Below, piece by piece: positions 63,076 through 64,000 of a stretch of 64,000 bases of DNA. The notes beneath the pieces were generated by a model. That model had not been told where the DNA came from. It did no database searches and saw nothing but the letters and a program-made list of their open reading frames with translations. The stretch is from Gilliamella apicola (lineage in GTDB: Bacteria; Pseudomonadota; Gammaproteobacteria; Enterobacterales; Orbaceae), in the NCBI RefSeq assembly GCF_000599985.1, contig NZ_CP007445.1:2914001-2978000 (forward strand), given 5' to 3'. How positions within the stretch are numbered: position 1 is the stretch's first letter; the number at the start of each line of letters is the position of its first letter. The translations under genes and the position numbers were made by a program.

Positions 63076-64000
63076 ATGAGCACACAACATTTTCCTTTTA
63101 ATTGTGATGAATTAAAAAAAATTATTGAAAAGTCCAGTGATAAACAGCTCGCTTGGTTGTCTGGATATTTATGGGGAATTGCGGAAAAAAGTTCAAATGA
63201 ACAAGCGTTACCGAATATCACAACTGCCACCAACGTAACGCAAGTTGAGCAAGCGAAAAAAGTTACGATTATATCAGCATCACAAACAGGTAATGCTCGT
63301 CGAGTTGCAAATGATTTAACTCAAGATATTGAGCGTTTAGGTATTGAAGTGACTCATCTGCCTGCTGGCGAATACAAAGCCAAAAAATTGAGTCAAGAAG
63401 AAATTTTAATCTTAATTACCTCAACACAAGGTGAGGGCGAACCACCAGAAGAAGCATTACCACTCTATAAATACCTTTTTGCTGGCAAAGCCCCTAAATT
63501 GGCAAATCTACAATTTGCGGTAATGGGTTTAGGTGACTCTTCTTATCCAAAATTCTGTCAAGCTGCTAAAGATTTTGATCAACGATTAGCTGAATTAGAT
63601 GCTCAGCGTATGTTATTACGCGTTGATGCTGATACGGATTTTCAAACTGTAAGTACCAATTGGCGACAAGCTGTAATTGATAAACTTAGCAGTCTACAAC
63701 AATCGACTTCAAAATCACTAACAGAAAATAATACTTCAAGTAGCGTCGTTGTTAACAGTAGCCTTTATCACCGCGATAATCCCTTTATTGCACCCGTTAA
63801 TGTCAATCAAAAAATTACTTCTCGCGATTCGGATCGAGATATCCGTCATATTGAATTTGACCTTACCGGTTCTGATATTAACTATCAACCGGGCGATGCG
63901 TTAGGAGTCTGGTATCAAAATAGCAATGAGCTTGTGGATGAAATTCTTAATATTATTCAACTTACAGGTGATGAGCCTATCGAACACAATGGTCAACAAA
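63076..64000 (+). CDS. cysJ: Sulfite reductase flavoprotein subunit CysJ, 5' part
   Basis: Carries electrons from NADPH through FAD and FMN to the CysI hemoprotein. ATG at 63076 behind AAGGGA; open to the right edge, 308 codons visible of about 600. N-terminus with DKQLAWLSGYLWG as in enteric CysJ. Flavodoxin-like FMN domain about 65-210: IISASQTGNARRVANDL, ITSTQGEGEPPEEALPLYK, VMGLGDSSYPKFC. After a Ser/Asn-rich linker the FAD-binding domain starts (DIRHIEFDLTGSDINYQPGD, ALGVWYQN). Confidence 0.95.
   Translation, partial: MSTQHFPFNCDELKKIIEKSSDKQLAWLSGYLWGIAEKSSNEQALPNITTATNVTQVEQAKKVTIISASQTGNARRVANDLTQDIERLGIEVTHLPAGEYKAKKLSQEEILILITSTQGEGEPPEEALPLYKYLFAGKAPKLANLQFAVMGLGDSSYPKFCQAAKDFDQRLAELDAQRMLLRVDADTDFQTVSTNWRQAVIDKLSSLQQSTSKSLTENNTSSSVVVNSSLYHRDNPFIAPVNVNQKITSRDSDRDIRHIEFDLTGSDINYQPGDALGVWYQNSNELVDEILNIIQLTGDEPIEHNGQQ

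Overview
The window is AT-rich (by eye about two thirds A+T) chromosomal DNA from a gammaproteobacterium. Its flagellar, tre, rtc, allB, pdxY and cys proteins read as diverged relatives of the enteric versions, while the base composition, the HaeIII/NgoPII-like restriction system, the single-chain ATP sulfurylase and the sugar PTS genes would fit a host-associated Orbales/Pasteurellales-type bacterium such as a bee-gut Gilliamella relative. The genus is inference; no rRNA or tRNA gene was found.

Positions 1-22085 are one large flagellar cluster: a fliD-fliS-fliT operon on the minus strand; fliC, fliA, flhDC, motAB and flgKL on the plus strand; the rod/hook operon flgBCDEFGHIJ on the minus strand; then flgA, flgMN and flhBA on the plus strand. 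Four sigma-28 promoters with exact 11-nt spacers precede fliC, fliD, flgK and flgM, so the late-gene circuit (FliA, its anti-sigma FlgM, filament, cap, hook junction) can be read from the sequence. The export, motor-switch and chemotaxis genes are not in this window.

Positions 22086-31263 carry metabolic genes: an NCS1 permease with allantoinase, a reductase-like gene divergent from an HxlR regulator, and a trehalose regulon (treR, treB, treC) with a CRP site and a palindromic operator between treR and treB.

Positions 31264-46566 are accessory. They hold a DUF746-like zinc-ribbon protein; a PAAR gene followed by a start-less reading-frame remnant and three tandem four-helix membrane proteins (likely immunity genes); rtcB, rtcR and a divergent rtcB paralogue with sigma-54 promoter candidates for both ligase genes; a gamma-glutamyltransferase; a GGCC-type restriction-modification pair; an IS3-family element; and a PD-(D/E)XK nuclease with a partner. 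A 40-bp dispersed repeat occurs three times in direct orientation here. Copies 2 and 3 bracket the restriction-modification pair, and the IS has split copy 3 with a 4-bp target duplication.

Positions 46567-54145 return to metabolism: a secreted STY0301-like protein, pdxY, an MHS transporter, and an aryl-beta-glucoside operon (PTS EIIBCA, 6-phospho-beta-glucosidase, BglG-type antiterminator) behind a complete CRP / promoter / RAT / terminator leader. After an exported protein of unknown function (54146-54871), positions 54928-60110 hold the best candidate for an undescribed system: a cytosine-5 DNA methyltransferase followed by three overlapping genes for a DUF262 protein with an acidic linker, an SMC-like ATPase with a DUF3696-type end, and a 297-residue protein of unknown function. 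After an almost 1-kb gene-free stretch, the window ends in sulfate assimilation genes: sat, cysH and the first two fifths or so of cysJ.
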